From positions 153,451-217,450 of the forward strand of contig CAMNST010000002.1 of the NCBI GenBank assembly GCA_946555465.1: a stretch of 64,000 nucleotides of DNA, written 5' to 3'. The translations under genes and the position numbers were made by a program. Positions 8,173-17,626 of this stretch are shown one piece after another. Numbering within the stretch: position 1 is the first letter of the stretch; every line of letters starts with the position of its first letter. The notes beneath the pieces were generated by a model that saw nothing but the letters and a program-made list of their open reading frames with translations, was not told the origin of the DNA and did not search any database. The DNA comes from an uncultured Clostridia bacterium (GTDB lineage: Bacteria > Bacillota > Clostridia > Oscillospirales > Acutalibacteraceae).

Positions 8173-9228
8173 ATGCAAACAGTATTAATGTACGTTTTGT
8201 TTGTGGTAGGTCTTATACTTATCATCAAGGGCGGCGACTGGTTTGTTGACTCTGCAAGTTGGATTGCCGAAGTTCTCGGTGTACCAAAATTTGTAATCGG
8301 TGCAACAATCGTTTCAATCGCCACAACACTTCCCGAAATGATAGTAAGCGTTCAGGCAACCGCAAAAGGCAATGTTGACATGGCGGCAGGAAACGCCATA
8401 GGTTCCGTAACGGCCAACACAGCAATGATTATGGGTTTATTTATTGTATGTATGCCGTTCGCAATCAAACGAAAAGAATTCACACCTAAAGCACTTCTTA
8501 TGTTCATTGCATCTGCAGCCCTTGTTCTCGGATGTATATTCACCGCAAAAGAAGTTAAAACATTTGAGGGTGAAACAAACGAATATTATTCGCTTTCCAT
8601 GATAGGACTTGTTATTCTTATTGCAATATTCATTGCTTTCTTTATAGAAAACTTTGTTTCAATGAAAAAAAGTTCTGTTCAGATTGAACCAAGCCCTGAA
8701 AACATCGGTATTCAGGAAGAAGACGAAATTGTTCTTTCAAGAGACACTGTAACAAAAAAAGACTGGGCTAAAAATCTTGTATTCTTTGCGCTCGGTGCGG
8801 TAGGCATAGTTATCGGTGCTGATTTGCTTGTTGACAAAGGCACTCTTATTGCACAGAGCCTCGGCGTTTCACAAAGAATTATCAGCGTTATCGCAATCGC
8901 AATAGGAACATCACTTCCTGAACTTGTAACAACAATTACCGCTCTCAGAAAAAAAGTCGGTGCTCTTTCAGTCGGCAACATACTGGGTGCAAACATTATC
9001 GACCTTACACTTATTCTTCCAATCTGCTCATTTGTTTCAATGGGCAAAGGCACAGGACCGCTTGCCGTATCGGCATCTTCTGTTACAATAGATATGATTG
9101 TTTGTCTTGCTGCAATCGCAGTTGCAATTTTCCCGACAATCATTACAAAAAAATTCCAGAGATGGCAGGGTGTTGTTACCCTTATAGGCTATCTTGCATA
9201 TGCCGGCTACACAGCATTCGGCGGATAA
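8173..9228 (+). CDS. CaCA-family Na+/Ca2+ (or K+-dependent) exchanger, YrbG type
   Basis: The 351-residue inner-membrane protein has the two inverted alpha repeats of the CaCA exchanger family: GATIVSIATTLPE in the first half and IAIGTSLPELVTT in the second, whose acidic residues bind the cation. A hydrophilic loop (about 170-195) separates two blocks of five membrane helices. It exchanges Ca2+ against Na+ across the cell membrane. The start follows AAAGGTGG. It has its own promoter and a strong terminator. Confidence 0.9.
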   Translation: MQTVLMYVLFVVGLILIIKGGDWFVDSASWIAEVLGVPKFVIGATIVSIATTLPEMIVSVQATAKGNVDMAAGNAIGSVTANTAMIMGLFIVCMPFAIKRKEFTPKALLMFIASAALVLGCIFTAKEVKTFEGETNEYYSLSMIGLVILIAIFIAFFIENFVSMKKSSVQIEPSPENIGIQEEDEIVLSRDTVTKKDWAKNLVFFALGAVGIVIGADLLVDKGTLIAQSLGVSQRIISVIAIAIGTSLPELVTTITALRKKVGALSVGNILGANIIDLTLILPICSFVSMGKGTGPLAVSASSVTIDMIVCLAAIAVAIFPTIITKKFQRWQGVVTLIGYLAYAGYTAFGG

Positions 9229-9250
9229 TATAAATCATAAAATAACTTAA

Positions 9251-9277
9251 CCCCTGACGCTATCGTCAGGGGTTTGT
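9251..9277 (+). terminator. Terminator of the exchanger gene
   Basis: CCCCTGACG pairs with CGTCAGGGG around a CTAT loop, followed by TTTG. It can also stop the converging PAP2 gene. Confidence 0.85.
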
Positions 9278-9289
9278 TCATATATTCAG

Positions 9290-10183
9290 TTAATTATTCT
9301 CTGTTTCACCGCTTAATTGTTTCCAGTGAATTTTACAATAGCGTTCACCATCTATTGCGGGATAATCATCTTCAAGTCTTGCCGCATTATAGCATTTATA
9401 ATCGCCTGTTTCAAAAGCACATCTGACTGTGTCTGAACCGCCTTCGGTAAGAGAAGGAATAAACGCATAAAGGAAAATTCCGAGAAAAGCAAGACAAATA
9501 ACAACCGGTGCTGCTTTACCCTTTGTTTTTTCGGTAAGTTTTTTGAAAAGTTTTGCTGCATCAATCTTTTCAAGGAACTTGATTTTCAGTACAAGTTTCA
9601 TTAAGAAGTAGCCTATAACAGCAGAAAGAACGCCAACAATTACACCGGCAAGAACATCTGTTGAATAGTGTACCATAAGATAAACACGGCTGCCTGCGGT
9701 ACAGATTGCAATTAACGGGAAAAGATAGGCAATTTTCTTTTTGTCACTTCTGAAACAAAGGAAAAGTGCCGTTGCCATTTCAACTGCTGCAGTGGTATGA
9801 CCTGACGGGAATGAATAGTCACCTTCCGAAAGCATACCGGCGCTTACATACCATGACCAATAATCAGGGTCTGCCTGCAAGGTGTTGTACGGTCTTATTC
9901 TGAGAGCCATCGGTTTAACAACAACATTTGTTACTATTGTACCAATCGCTATTGCAAAAATAAGGGCAAAACCATATTTTCGCGTTTTTTTGAAGAAACA
10001 CAAAACAACTGCAAGAATTACAACCGGAATTGTGAATGCTTCGTCACCAAATGTGGTGAAAAATTTTGCTACATATGTAAGAAAATCATTATGCATCGAA
10101 CCAAAGAACCTGAACACCCACATATCAAAACCGGCAAAGGTCTGGTCAATACTGGTACCGAGTGTTAATAAAATCGGATTCAT
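9290..10183 (-). CDS. PAP2-family membrane phosphatase
   Basis: The protein (297 residues from the ATG at 10183, which follows AAAGGAG) has the three PAP2 motifs: KPMALRIRP (K-x6-RP), FPSGHTTA (PSGH) and SRVYLMVHYSTD (SR-x5-H-x3-D), spread over about six membrane helices. Such enzymes remove phosphate from lipid phosphates or undecaprenyl pyrophosphate on the outer face of the membrane. After the last helix comes a 40-residue tail with two cysteines (YKCYNAAR, RYCKIHW) that is unusual for the family. The frame is open upstream to 10225 but without a binding site. Confidence 0.85.
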   Translation of the reverse strand: MNPILLTLGTSIDQTFAGFDMWVFRFFGSMHNDFLTYVAKFFTTFGDEAFTIPVVILAVVLCFFKKTRKYGFALIFAIAIGTIVTNVVVKPMALRIRPYNTLQADPDYWSWYVSAGMLSEGDYSFPSGHTTAAVEMATALFLCFRSDKKKIAYLFPLIAICTAGSRVYLMVHYSTDVLAGVIVGVLSAVIGYFLMKLVLKIKFLEKIDAAKLFKKLTEKTKGKAAPVVICLAFLGIFLYAFIPSLTEGGSDTVRCAFETGDYKCYNAARLEDDYPAIDGERYCKIHWKQLSGETENN

Positions 10184-10334
10184 ATGTAATCTCCTTTCGT
10201 ATAATATATATCTTAATTTTACCAAAAAGAATGGATAATTTCAACCTTTTGTTAAACGCTTTTATTATGTTTGTTAATATATTTGTAAAAAAATTATGGT
10301 ATAGTCTAATAAAATTTAATGATAAGGAAAGAAA

Positions 10335-11132
10335 ATGATAACTAACCCATACAAAATATTAGGCGTTGCAGACGGTGCAAGCGAAGAAGAGTGTACAAAA
10401 GCATACAAAAAACTTGCTAAAAAGTATCATCCCGACCTTAATCCGAATGATAAAAATGCCGAAGAAAAAATGGCTCAGATCAATGCGGCATATGACCAGA
10501 TAAAAAACGGCACTGCACCGTACAGTAGCAGCCAATATGCACACACCAATTATCATTCATACACAAACAGAGGCACAGCGGGTAATTCTGCTCCCGACTA
10601 TCTGAATTCTGCTGCTCAGTTCATAAAAAGCGGTCAGTATGTTCAGGCTATCAATCTTCTGAATAACATTGAAGACCGAAATGCAAGATGGTATTATCTT
10701 TCTGCTCTTGCTCATATGGCAAACGGCAACCGGGCAGTTGCAGAAGATTATATACGAACTGCTTATGCAAAAGAACCAAATAATCAGACATATCAAAATG
10801 CATATCAGAATATTACAAACGGAATTAATCCGCTTGACAGCAATCCGTTTTCGTCATTCTTTGATTTTGATTCTTACCGAAACACAAATAACAATACGCA
10901 GCGAAGAACATACACGGTAAGGCGCGGCGGCTGCCTGACAAGAATACTGAGAATTATTTTTATAATATTCATTATCAGAATTATTTTAAGTTTTATATTT
11001 TCTGCTTTTTACACCCCGAGCAGGCGAAATTATAATCAGCAGGCAACAACAGGTTATTCCGAACAATATAGTCAAAACGACAATCATTCGCAGTATTTTG
11101 GCGGCAGCAATGACCCTGCACAAAAATCTTAA
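10335..11132 (+). CDS. Membrane-anchored J-domain (DnaJ-like) protein
   Basis: The 265-residue protein starts with a J domain (about 4-60) containing the HPD motif in [11 protein letters not shown], which stimulates DnaK ATPase. A TPR-like helical segment follows (about 88-155, [12 protein letters not shown]...), then a basic stretch, one membrane helix (about 203-225) and a short Q/N-rich tail. It lacks the G/F region, zinc fingers and C-terminal barrels of DnaJ, so it is a specialised co-chaperone, possibly recruiting DnaK to the membrane. It is followed 20 bases later by a zinc-ribbon membrane protein in the same direction. Confidence 0.85.
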   Translation: MITNPYKILGVADGASEEECTKAYKKLAKKYHPDLNPNDKNAEEKMAQINAAYDQIKNGTAPYSSSQYAHTNYHSYTNRGTAGNSAPDYLNSAAQFIKSGQYVQAINLLNNIEDRNARWYYLSALAHMANGNRAVAEDYIRTAYAKEPNNQTYQNAYQNITNGINPLDSNPFSSFFDFDSYRNTNNNTQRRTYTVRRGGCLTRILRIIFIIFIIRIILSFIFSAFYTPSRRNYNQQATTGYSEQYSQNDNHSQYFGGSNDPAQKS

Positions 11133-11152
11133 ATACAACAAAAGGTGATATA

Positions 11153-11599
11153 ATGAAAAACTTTTTCAGAAAACTTGCATATAAAACACAGAAATTTATG
11201 ATTGGCAGATATGGAATTGATCAACTCTGGCGTGCACTTTTGATTTTTTATCTGATAAGCATTGTTATAACAAACATTGTTTACAGATTTTCAAAAGTTG
11301 CTTATATTGCCCTGAGCATATGCTCATTTGTCATTATCGCGTTCGCAATTTTCAGAGTATTTTCAAAAAATATTGAAATGCGAAGAAATGAAAATATGAA
11401 CTGGCTTAAATTTACAAATAAAATTAAACTCAACTTTAAACTGCAAAAAGATAAATGGTCACAGCGCAAAACCCACAAGTTTGTAAAATGCAGCAAATGC
11501 CAAAAAGTTCTCAGGCTGCCAAAACATAAAGGAAAAATCAATGTTGACTGCCCACACTGCCACAATAATTTTATTGTAAACACGGGCAAGAAAATATAG
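11153..11599 (+). CDS. Small membrane protein with a C-terminal zinc ribbon
   Basis: The 148-residue protein has two membrane helices (about 27-48 and 51-70) and a C-terminal zinc ribbon with CSKC and CPHC knuckles. It follows the J-domain gene by 20 bases with an AAAGGTG binding site, so the two are co-transcribed. The ribbon resembles those that bind RNA or protein partners. The pairing suggests that the two membrane proteins work together, but no function is known to me. Confidence 0.7.
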   Translation: MKNFFRKLAYKTQKFMIGRYGIDQLWRALLIFYLISIVITNIVYRFSKVAYIALSICSFVIIAFAIFRVFSKNIEMRRNENMNWLKFTNKIKLNFKLQKDKWSQRKTHKFVKCSKCQKVLRLPKHKGKINVDCPHCHNNFIVNTGKKI

Positions 11600-11602
11600 A
11601 AA

Positions 11603-11639
11603 AATCCCCGATACTGCTCAAAAAGCAATATCGGGGATT
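11603..11639. terminator. Bidirectional terminator
   Basis: AATCCCCGATA pairs with TATCGGGGATT; A and T runs flank both sides. It serves the zinc-ribbon gene (+) and the ABC gene (-). Confidence 0.85.
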
Positions 11640-11654
11640 CTTGTTTTGAATTTA

Positions 11655-12401
11655 TTATCCTTCATCAATAGGATTTTTGTTATCTTTTTTAGATTCTCTG
11701 CCGTATTTTTCTTCATAGCCCGGATTGATATAATCTTCAACAACTTTACCGTCTCGAACACGAATAACACGCTCAGCCTCTTCTGCAATCTCATTATCAT
11801 GAGTAATAACAATAACTGTTCTTCCCTCATCTTTAAGTTCATGAAGAATTGCCATAACCTCTTTTGTCGAACGAGTATCAAGGTTACCTGTCGGCTCATC
11901 AGCAAGAATAACCGGCGGTCTTGCGGCAATGGCTCTTGCAACGGCAACACGCTGCTGCTGACCGCCCGACATTTCAGCGGGCAGATGATTCATTCGCTCA
12001 CCTAAACCTACACGCATAAGTGCATCTTTTGAAATTTCTCTTCGCTCGTCTTTTTTCATACCTCTGTAAACCAGGGGAAGTTCAACATTTTCAAGAGCAG
12101 AAAGAGATGAAATAAGATTAAAGCCCTGGAAAATAAATCCAATCTGTTCATTGCGTATAACACTCATCTGATCATCTGTTAAATCGTCAACAAGTTTTCC
12201 GTTAATATAATATTCACCGCTTGTAGGTGTGTCAAGCAGACCGAGCATATTCATAAGTGTTGATTTGCCTGAACCTGACTGACCGATAATTGCAACAAAT
12301 TCGCCTTCGTCAATCGTAATGGAAACGCCGTCAAGCGCATTAACCTGGTTTTCACCGGGATTATAAATTTTATAAACATCACGAATTTCTATAAGATGCA
12401 T
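11655..12401 (-). CDS. ABC transporter ATP-binding protein, MacB/LolD type
   Basis: The 248-residue ATPase carries Walker A (GQSGSGKST), Q-loop (FQGFNLI), signature (LSGGQQQR), Walker B ([12 protein letters not shown]) and H-loop (ITHD). The spacing and the ETALDTP-like LGLLDTP segment place it with MacB/LolD ATPases, which partner FtsX-type permeases for peptide or lipoprotein export or antimicrobial peptide resistance. No permease gene is adjacent, which is odd for this family; the partner must be elsewhere. It has its own promoter and an acidic/basic tail of 25 residues. Confidence 0.9.
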   Translation of the reverse strand: MHLIEIRDVYKIYNPGENQVNALDGVSITIDEGEFVAIIGQSGSGKSTLMNMLGLLDTPTSGEYYINGKLVDDLTDDQMSVIRNEQIGFIFQGFNLISSLSALENVELPLVYRGMKKDERREISKDALMRVGLGERMNHLPAEMSGGQQQRVAVARAIAARPPVILADEPTGNLDTRSTKEVMAILHELKDEGRTVIVITHDNEIAEEAERVIRVRDGKVVEDYINPGYEEKYGRESKKDNKNPIDEG

Positions 12402-12435
12402 ATTATTGCCTCCGTTTTACAATTTGTATATTCTA

Positions 12436-12464
12436 ATATTACAGGATATAATATAAAATGTCAA
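12436..12464 (-). promoter_or_regulatory. Sigma-A promoter of the ABC ATPase gene
   Basis: Reading leftwards, TTGACA (12464-12459) and TAATAT (12441-12436) are 17 bases apart. The spoVAC start region lies on the other side of it; an 18-base palindrome with half site ATTATTGT at 12480-12497 sits between the two divergent genes and may be an operator. Confidence 0.7.
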
Positions 12465-12513
12465 GTGTATAATTATTATATTATTGTAAACAATAATTTC
12501 AGGAGTGATTTAA

Positions 12514-12957
12514 ATGAGTATCAGCAAAGATGAATACAGTAAAATGACCGATAAAGCAAGCCCGAATTCACCTAAACTGTTAAACTGCCTAAAAGCATTT
12601 TTATTTGGCGGACTTATATGTCTGCTTGGTCAGATTATAATGACTCTGCTCGAAAATGCCGGACTTTCCGAAAAGGCGGTGCTTGCCGGCACATCATCCA
12701 TACTGATAATTCTGACGGCAATTTTAACGGGCATAGGCGTTTTTGATAAAATTGCGCGCCATGCAGGAGCAGGAACCATTGTTCCGATAACAGGTTTTGC
12801 AAATTCGGTTGTTTCTCCTGCTCTTGAATTTCAGCATGAGGGTTTAATTCTCGGAACAGCGGCACAAATGTTTACCATTGCAGGCCCGGTTATAGTATAT
12901 GGTGTTGCATCGTCTTTCATTTACGGTTTAATTATTTTTATTTTTAAATTATATTAA
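12514..12957 (+). CDS. spoVAC: Stage V sporulation protein AC
   Basis: The 147-residue membrane protein matches SpoVAC: AFLFGGLICLLGQ, TGIGVFDKIARHAGAGT and VPITGFANSVVSPALEF are family blocks. SpoVAC forms part of the inner-membrane SpoVA channel that moves Ca2+-dipicolinic acid into the forespore and out again at germination; it has mechanosensitive-channel properties. Four to five membrane helices are visible. The start follows CAGGAGTG. It is normally in an operon with spoVAD and spoVAE; here it stands alone, about 20 kb from the split spoVAD and in the opposite orientation. No spoVAE is visible in the window. Confidence 0.9.
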   Translation: MSISKDEYSKMTDKASPNSPKLLNCLKAFLFGGLICLLGQIIMTLLENAGLSEKAVLAGTSSILIILTAILTGIGVFDKIARHAGAGTIVPITGFANSVVSPALEFQHEGLILGTAAQMFTIAGPVIVYGVASSFIYGLIIFIFKLY

Positions 12958-12966
12958 AGCAATAAA

Positions 12967-13006
12967 ACAAGGTTATTGAAAAGTAAATCAATAACCTTGT
13001 TTTTTA
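12967..13006. terminator. Terminator of spoVAC and of the exopolysaccharide cluster
   Basis: AACAAGGTTATTG pairs perfectly with CAATAACCTTGTT, followed by T6 on the + strand and preceded by A4. It closes the converging transcription units. Confidence 0.9.
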
Positions 13007-13009
13007 TTA

Positions 13010-13984
13010 TCATTTATCTGCCGCTTTCTTTATCTTTTTGCAGCAGAAAGAATTAAATGCGTATATACCCTTCGACAGCATATGAAGAATAAATGCAGCA
13101 AGGATTATTCCGCCTGTAAGACACAGCCAGTTCAGCGGAAAAGGCAGTTTAAACGATTTAATCAAATCAATAAGTGCATACTGAACAACGTAAATTTCCA
13201 ATGTAATTTCCGAAACAAAAACAATTATCTTCTTTATAAACAAAGGAAGTTTTTCCAGTTTTATATCAAGCGATGAAAAAGTCAGTACAATAAATACAAG
13301 CAGCATAAAAATGATTACCTGATTTACAAACTGCAGATTCAAATAAGAGTTGTATCTGGTAAAAAACAATTTTGACGCAAAATACAAACCAAACAGAAAA
13401 ACTGCAAGCACGGGATAAATCATTTTAAATTTATTTCTTAACTTCTCATCATTTTTTCTGAAGAGACCGCCAAGCAGCATACTCTCAAAAAAGAGAAATT
13501 TCGTCATATGCTCGTGAACATCATCTATATGAAGGTAACTTCTGTCATACACAGTAAAATATATTAAAAGATATACAGCAAATACAGCAATCATTACATA
13601 CTGCAAATGGTTTTTAAGATAATTATTCTTTACACAAAAATAATAAGGTATCAAAAGAATAACCATTGAAGCGATAAAATGATAGTTTGTAGGATAAATC
13701 AGCCATTCAAAAATGTTTCTGGTTTCAAAATTATACAGTCCTACCAGAAGATAAATGAGCGTTACTGAAATAACCGGAACGTAAATCCTGTAAATTCTTT
13801 TTGAATACCATTTAATGAAATTCAAACGTATATTATAAAGACAATATCCCGAACAAAAGAAAAACAAAATATCTCCGATTAATCCACCGTTAGCAATAAT
13901 GTCGTTCGGATATACGCCTTCATAATGTGCATTGGTAATAAGGCAAGCGGCTAACGCTTTTAAAAAATTTATAAAAAATACCAT
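13010..13984 (-). CDS. Membrane acyltransferase (acyltransferase 3 family), last gene of the exopolysaccharide cluster
   Basis: A polytopic protein of about 324 residues with ten or so membrane helices and the acyltransferase-3 layout: an N-terminal block with the catalytic-type His (TNAHYEGVYP), FFFCSGYCLY, and a SKRIYRIYVPVI arginine cluster. Such enzymes O-acetylate surface polysaccharides. An in-frame TTG at 14011 could extend it by nine residues; the ATG at 13984 looks more likely, though both have weak binding sites. It closes the leftward exopolysaccharide operon. Confidence 0.75.
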   Translation of the reverse strand: MVFFINFLKALAACLITNAHYEGVYPNDIIANGGLIGDILFFFCSGYCLYNIRLNFIKWYSKRIYRIYVPVISVTLIYLLVGLYNFETRNIFEWLIYPTNYHFIASMVILLIPYYFCVKNNYLKNHLQYVMIAVFAVYLLIYFTVYDRSYLHIDDVHEHMTKFLFFESMLLGGLFRKNDEKLRNKFKMIYPVLAVFLFGLYFASKLFFTRYNSYLNLQFVNQVIIFMLLVFIVLTFSSLDIKLEKLPLFIKKIIVFVSEITLEIYVVQYALIDLIKSFKLPFPLNWLCLTGGIILAAFILHMLSKGIYAFNSFCCKKIKKAADK

Positions 13985-14077
13985 AGTACTCAACCATATT
14001 ATATATAACAAAAAGCATAATGTTTTAAATGCAGAAAACGGTTGCTTTCATGCTTTGTTTTGAGCAGATTCGGATTT

Positions 14078-14962
14078 TTACCCATTGCTTATACTTTTTA
14101 TTATCATATCAACAATTTCATTATCCGTATATAAATCAAATTTTCTTGCAAACATACACGGTGAAGATTTAATCATATCAAAATCTTCTTTTCTGAAAAC
14201 ATAGGGATTTCCCCTTTTCCAGTCAATGAACCTTGCACAGGCATAGTAATCATCGTTGCTGACAGGCATAAAAAGATTATTTTTAAACGAACTGTTTTGA
14301 ACAATCGTCTGAATAAAAATTTCATCACAGCAAAAAGAATACTTAAACATTTTTTCATACTCTTTTTGGTTATCAACAATATACTCAGCAAGTTCTCCTG
14401 TAATACTGAACCAATTTGAACCCTTATAAACTTTTATATCCGTATTCTTTAAACGATTAACTCCTAAAAATTTCTCAATTTTCAAAGCAATCCAGGCAAG
14501 AATTTTATTAATTGTATTTCGTTTTTTTCTGAAAAAATGATAATATTTAACCCTGTCTACTGCAGTTTCAAGTGTTTCAAGCGTAACATAGTGAATAAAT
14601 TCCTTACCGCTGTTGTGCTCAAAGAAATTATATATTTCATCATTTGTTTTTATCGGCAGATCAACACCTGAAATAAGATGATAATATGTGTAAGGATTAT
14701 TTTCATCATTGTGTGAAACAGCAGTTTTTAAAAGAAGCATTTCACTTTTTACCACGGAGTAACCGCCCCATGTTACATCTATTCTTTCATCAGTGAAATA
14801 AACCTTTGAAAACTTTGTAAGCGATGAAAAATATTCAAAATCAAAATCTTTTACCTTAGCATCAATATGAATAAAAATATCATTTCTCTTATCATCAAGA
14901 CAAAGTATCAGTTTTTTAAGAAGTTCAAACTGATTATGAGCAATAATCATATATGCATGCAT
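14078..14962 (-). CDS. GT14-family (core-2/I-branching type) glycosyltransferase
   Basis: The protein (294 residues from the ATG at 14962, after AGGGTG) has the GT14 pattern: AYMIIAHNQF, IFIHIDAK, TDERIDVTWGGYSVV, YYHLISGVDLPIK and SNWFSIT. Bacterial relatives act as beta-N-acetylglucosaminyl- or xylosyl-type transferases in capsule and exopolysaccharide loci. It is cytoplasmic with no membrane helix, as in bacterial members. It follows the aldolase gene closely in the operon. Confidence 0.85.
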   Translation of the reverse strand: MHAYMIIAHNQFELLKKLILCLDDKRNDIFIHIDAKVKDFDFEYFSSLTKFSKVYFTDERIDVTWGGYSVVKSEMLLLKTAVSHNDENNPYTYYHLISGVDLPIKTNDEIYNFFEHNSGKEFIHYVTLETLETAVDRVKYYHFFRKKRNTINKILAWIALKIEKFLGVNRLKNTDIKVYKGSNWFSITGELAEYIVDNQKEYEKMFKYSFCCDEIFIQTIVQNSSFKNNLFMPVSNDDYYACARFIDWKRGNPYVFRKEDFDMIKSSPCMFARKFDLYTDNEIVDMIIKSISNG

Positions 14963-14980
14963 AAAATTCACCCTGTGATG

Positions 14981-15751
14981 TTAAATTTTTTTGCAGTAAT
15001 CCGTTATGCGCTTGCATGCATCATAAAAAATGCCCACATCAACACTGTAACTGAGGTACTGCAGACCTAAATCTTTCCACATTTTTAAATCTTCGGGAGT
15101 ATCAACAAAACATCCTATTATCTTGCCGGCACTTTTTGCTTTGCTTACAATTTTTTTCATAGCGTCAACAACAACCGGATTATTAACCTGACCGGGCAGA
15201 CCCAGTGACTGCGATAAGTCATACGGACCGATAAACAGGATATCCACACCTTCAACCTGAAGTATTTCATCAATATTTTTAATTGCATCTATACCCTCAA
15301 GTTGAAGAATAATTATGATATCTTTAGAACTTTCAAAATAGTCATACCTGTTTTGTGCGGAATAATCTGCAGCCCTTACAAAACGGCATACGCCTCTCAT
15401 ACCATAAGGATAGAATTTTGCGTATTTAACAACATCTCTTGCTTCTTCTGCAGAAGAAATCTGAGGCACCTGAATTCCGTAGGCACCGATATCAAGGGCT
15501 CGTCCGATTGTGTTTTCTGCTTTGTCCTTAAGCCTGATAATAGGAACTGTATTTCTCGCCTCGGCTGCCCTTACATTGTTCTGCTGGCTTTCAATATCAA
15601 CAGGACCGTGCTCTGTATCAAGAATAACAAAATCAAATCCGGAAAGGCCTGCTGCCTCAACAAACATGGGGTCACCCGTTTTCATAAACGGACCGTAAAC
15701 ACATTCACCGTTTTTTAAGGTTTCTTTCATTTTTAGCAAGGAATCTTTCAT
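14981..15751 (-). CDS. HpcH/HpaI-family class II aldolase
   Basis: The protein (256 residues from the ATG at 15751, after GAGG) belongs to the HpcH/HpaI aldolases, metal-dependent enzymes that join pyruvate to an aldehyde or cleave the product. Family blocks: DFVILDTEHGP (catalytic His), GAYGIQVPQ, FYPYGMRGVCR, LQLEG (metal Glu) and FIGPYDLSQSLG (metal Asp). It lies 15 bases after a KdsB-like CMP-sugar synthetase gene. In this context it may form a 2-keto-3-deoxy sugar acid for that enzyme, since no KdsA-like or NeuB-like synthase is present. That role is inference. Confidence 0.8.
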   Translation of the reverse strand: MKDSLLKMKETLKNGECVYGPFMKTGDPMFVEAAGLSGFDFVILDTEHGPVDIESQQNNVRAAEARNTVPIIRLKDKAENTIGRALDIGAYGIQVPQISSAEEARDVVKYAKFYPYGMRGVCRFVRAADYSAQNRYDYFESSKDIIIILQLEGIDAIKNIDEILQVEGVDILFIGPYDLSQSLGLPGQVNNPVVVDAMKKIVSKAKSAGKIIGCFVDTPEDLKMWKDLGLQYLSYSVDVGIFYDACKRITDYCKKI

Positions 15752-15766
15752 AACCAATCCTCAAAA

Positions 15767-16516
15767 TCAAATCGTAATATTATTGTTTTTTACAAATTCA
15801 TTAACCCTTTTAAGGTCATTCTGCGTATCAACAGCAATCGTCTGGCTGTCAACTTCAACATATTGAACTCTGTAACCATTCTCAATAAATCTCAAAATCT
15901 CAATATCTTCAATAGCCTCAACCCTTGCTTTGCCGTATTTTTCACCGTATTCGCAGTAAAAATTCAACGCCTCGGGTGTAAAGCCGTAAACACAGACCTG
16001 CTTATAATAACTGTAATCAATCTTACCCTTCGGATAGGGTGCAGTTGCTCTTGATAAATATACTGCTATATTATCTTTATTAACAATAACCTTAGGAACA
16101 GTAAAGTTAACCAAATCAACCGGATCAGTTATTTTGGTCATAAGATTTGAAATCTGCAAATCTTTGTTTTCATAAAAAGGTTTGATTGCGGCCTTTATTG
16201 TTTCAGGCTCAATAAGAGGTTCATCACCCTGAATATTTACATATAAATCAGCCGGTATTTTTCTTGCAACCTCGCCTATTCTGTCGGTTCCGGTCAGATG
16301 CTTGTCGGATGTCATAACAACCTCAACACCTAACTCCTTACAGGTGCTGAAGATTTTTTCATCATCGGTTGCAACATAAACCGCATCAAAATCTTCAACC
16401 TTTTTGCACTGCTGATAAACCCAGTAAATCATTGGTTTGCCTGCAATATCGGCAAGTGGTTTTCCCGGGAATCTGCTTGATTTGTACCTCGCAGGAATAA
16501 CGCCTATAATTTTCAT
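15767..16516 (-). CDS. KdsB-like CMP-sugar (3-deoxy-manno-octulosonate) cytidylyltransferase
   Basis: The protein (249 residues from the ATG at 16516, after AAAGGAG) matches KdsB from end to end: PARYKSSRFPGKPL binds CTP, ATDDEKI, GTDRIGEVA, NIQGDEPLI and AVDTQNDLKRV. KdsB makes CMP-Kdo from CTP and Kdo. Kdo is a Gram-negative LPS sugar; Gram-positive copies are found in capsule loci and may activate Kdo or another ulosonic acid. Two GT52-like transferases, a family whose known members use CMP-sugars, are next to it, supporting a CMP-linked donor in this polymer. Confidence 0.85.
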   Translation of the reverse strand: MKIIGVIPARYKSSRFPGKPLADIAGKPMIYWVYQQCKKVEDFDAVYVATDDEKIFSTCKELGVEVVMTSDKHLTGTDRIGEVARKIPADLYVNIQGDEPLIEPETIKAAIKPFYENKDLQISNLMTKITDPVDLVNFTVPKVIVNKDNIAVYLSRATAPYPKGKIDYSYYKQVCVYGFTPEALNFYCEYGEKYGKARVEAIEDIEILRFIENGYRVQYVEVDSQTIAVDTQNDLKRVNEFVKNNNITI

Positions 16517-16529
16517 AATGATGTCTCCT

Positions 16530-17606
16530 TTATTTTGAAATTTCCTCAATACTGCTGCAAAGAGTAATATTGTTTGGATATGCTTTAAACAGATTGATAA
16601 CCGTCTGTGAAAGCGGACTGTTTAATAACTGCGGAATTTCGTTTAAGCAGTTAATAAGTGAATAAGCCCGGGCATCTATGCCAAGAACCTGAATCGGATT
16701 GATTATGCTTGTTGAGGCAACAGCAATAATCTTTTTATCCGTTAAATCAATGTTCATAGCAATAATTTCCCATGGTATCGCCGTATTAATATTTGTTTTA
16801 TAACCCATTTTTGCAAAACGGTTTTCAGGGTTTCTTGGATGAATTTTTATCAGAAGATTTTCTTTACCGACTATACGGCCGAGTTTTTCTATTAGATGAA
16901 CATCCTCCATATAACCTGTATCGGCATAAAATGATTCTTCAAAAAATATGTATTTTTCTTCATACTTATCTTCAAGATTTTCATAATCAAAAATATAATT
17001 GATAAATTTCTTGAAGCCGTTATCGTTAATATCTATTTTATCAATTTCACAAACTTTGCTCCCCTCAGGATACCATTCCAAAAGTTCAGGGGCAAAAACG
17101 CAAAATTCGTTAAAGTTTGAATAAATCGTATATTTCTTAAAAAGATTATTATGCGATATATTTTTTAAACCTGACGGCTTTTTGAAAAGTTCATAATACC
17201 AACTGAGCCTTTTTGTGTAAGAGGCAGTTCCGTCTTCGTAATAATTTAAAATCAGAGATTTATTTTTTCTTTTAAGCAAATCAAACAAAGTTGCAATAAA
17301 ATAATCCATACTTGCCGTATAAAGAATATCATATTTTTCTTTTTTTGTATATTTTTTTGCAAAAGAATTAAAATTTACGTATTTTAAAACAGAATTGATT
17401 TTGCCGTTATTGCTATATTTTATTTTTAAAACCGAAACGTCATTAAAATTTTCTGTCTTTTTCATTCTTGCGGCAATATCATAAACGCCGTTCATTCGCT
17501 CTGACAAAATAATATCGGCACTGTCATTTGCAAAGTTGTGATATTTTATCCACGATGCAACAAGCACCTGATATACCGAATTGCATACAAAAAGAACCCT
17601 TTTCAC
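16530..17606 (-). CDS. GT52-like (sialyltransferase-type) glycosyltransferase, copy 1
   Basis: The 358-residue protein starts with VLFVCNSVYQVLVASWI and has a two-half GT-B plan. Motifs typical of bacterial sialyl- and Kdo-transferases are visible: YYEDGTASY (acidic-acidic-Gly), LIKIHPRNPENR (HP motif) and ASTSIINP (Ser/Thr motif). GT52 enzymes move sialic acid from CMP. The neighbouring KdsB-like gene could supply CMP-Kdo or a related donor. A close paralogue lies at 18388-19482. A DUF1919 gene on the opposite strand separates the two. The assignment to GT52 rests on motifs; a polysialyltransferase-like family is an alternative. Confidence 0.7.
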   Translation of the reverse strand: MKRVLFVCNSVYQVLVASWIKYHNFANDSADIILSERMNGVYDIAARMKKTENFNDVSVLKIKYSNNGKINSVLKYVNFNSFAKKYTKKEKYDILYTASMDYFIATLFDLLKRKNKSLILNYYEDGTASYTKRLSWYYELFKKPSGLKNISHNNLFKKYTIYSNFNEFCVFAPELLEWYPEGSKVCEIDKIDINDNGFKKFINYIFDYENLEDKYEEKYIFFEESFYADTGYMEDVHLIEKLGRIVGKENLLIKIHPRNPENRFAKMGYKTNINTAIPWEIIAMNIDLTDKKIIAVASTSIINPIQVLGIDARAYSLINCLNEIPQLLNSPLSQTVINLFKAYPNNITLCSSIEEISK

Positions 17607-17626
17607 AAATTCACCTTCCTTATGAA

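Noticed and set aside
8712..9143. 143-codon frame opposite the exchanger gene
   Set aside because: Hydrophobic antisense shadow of a membrane protein gene; the + strand frame has family motifs, promoter and binding site.
10300..10308. Third copy of TATAGTCTA, the element arm sequence, upstream of the J-domain gene
   Set aside because: Nine bases in AT-rich DNA, without the octamer or any split gene nearby; it overlaps a likely -10 region and is best seen as chance.
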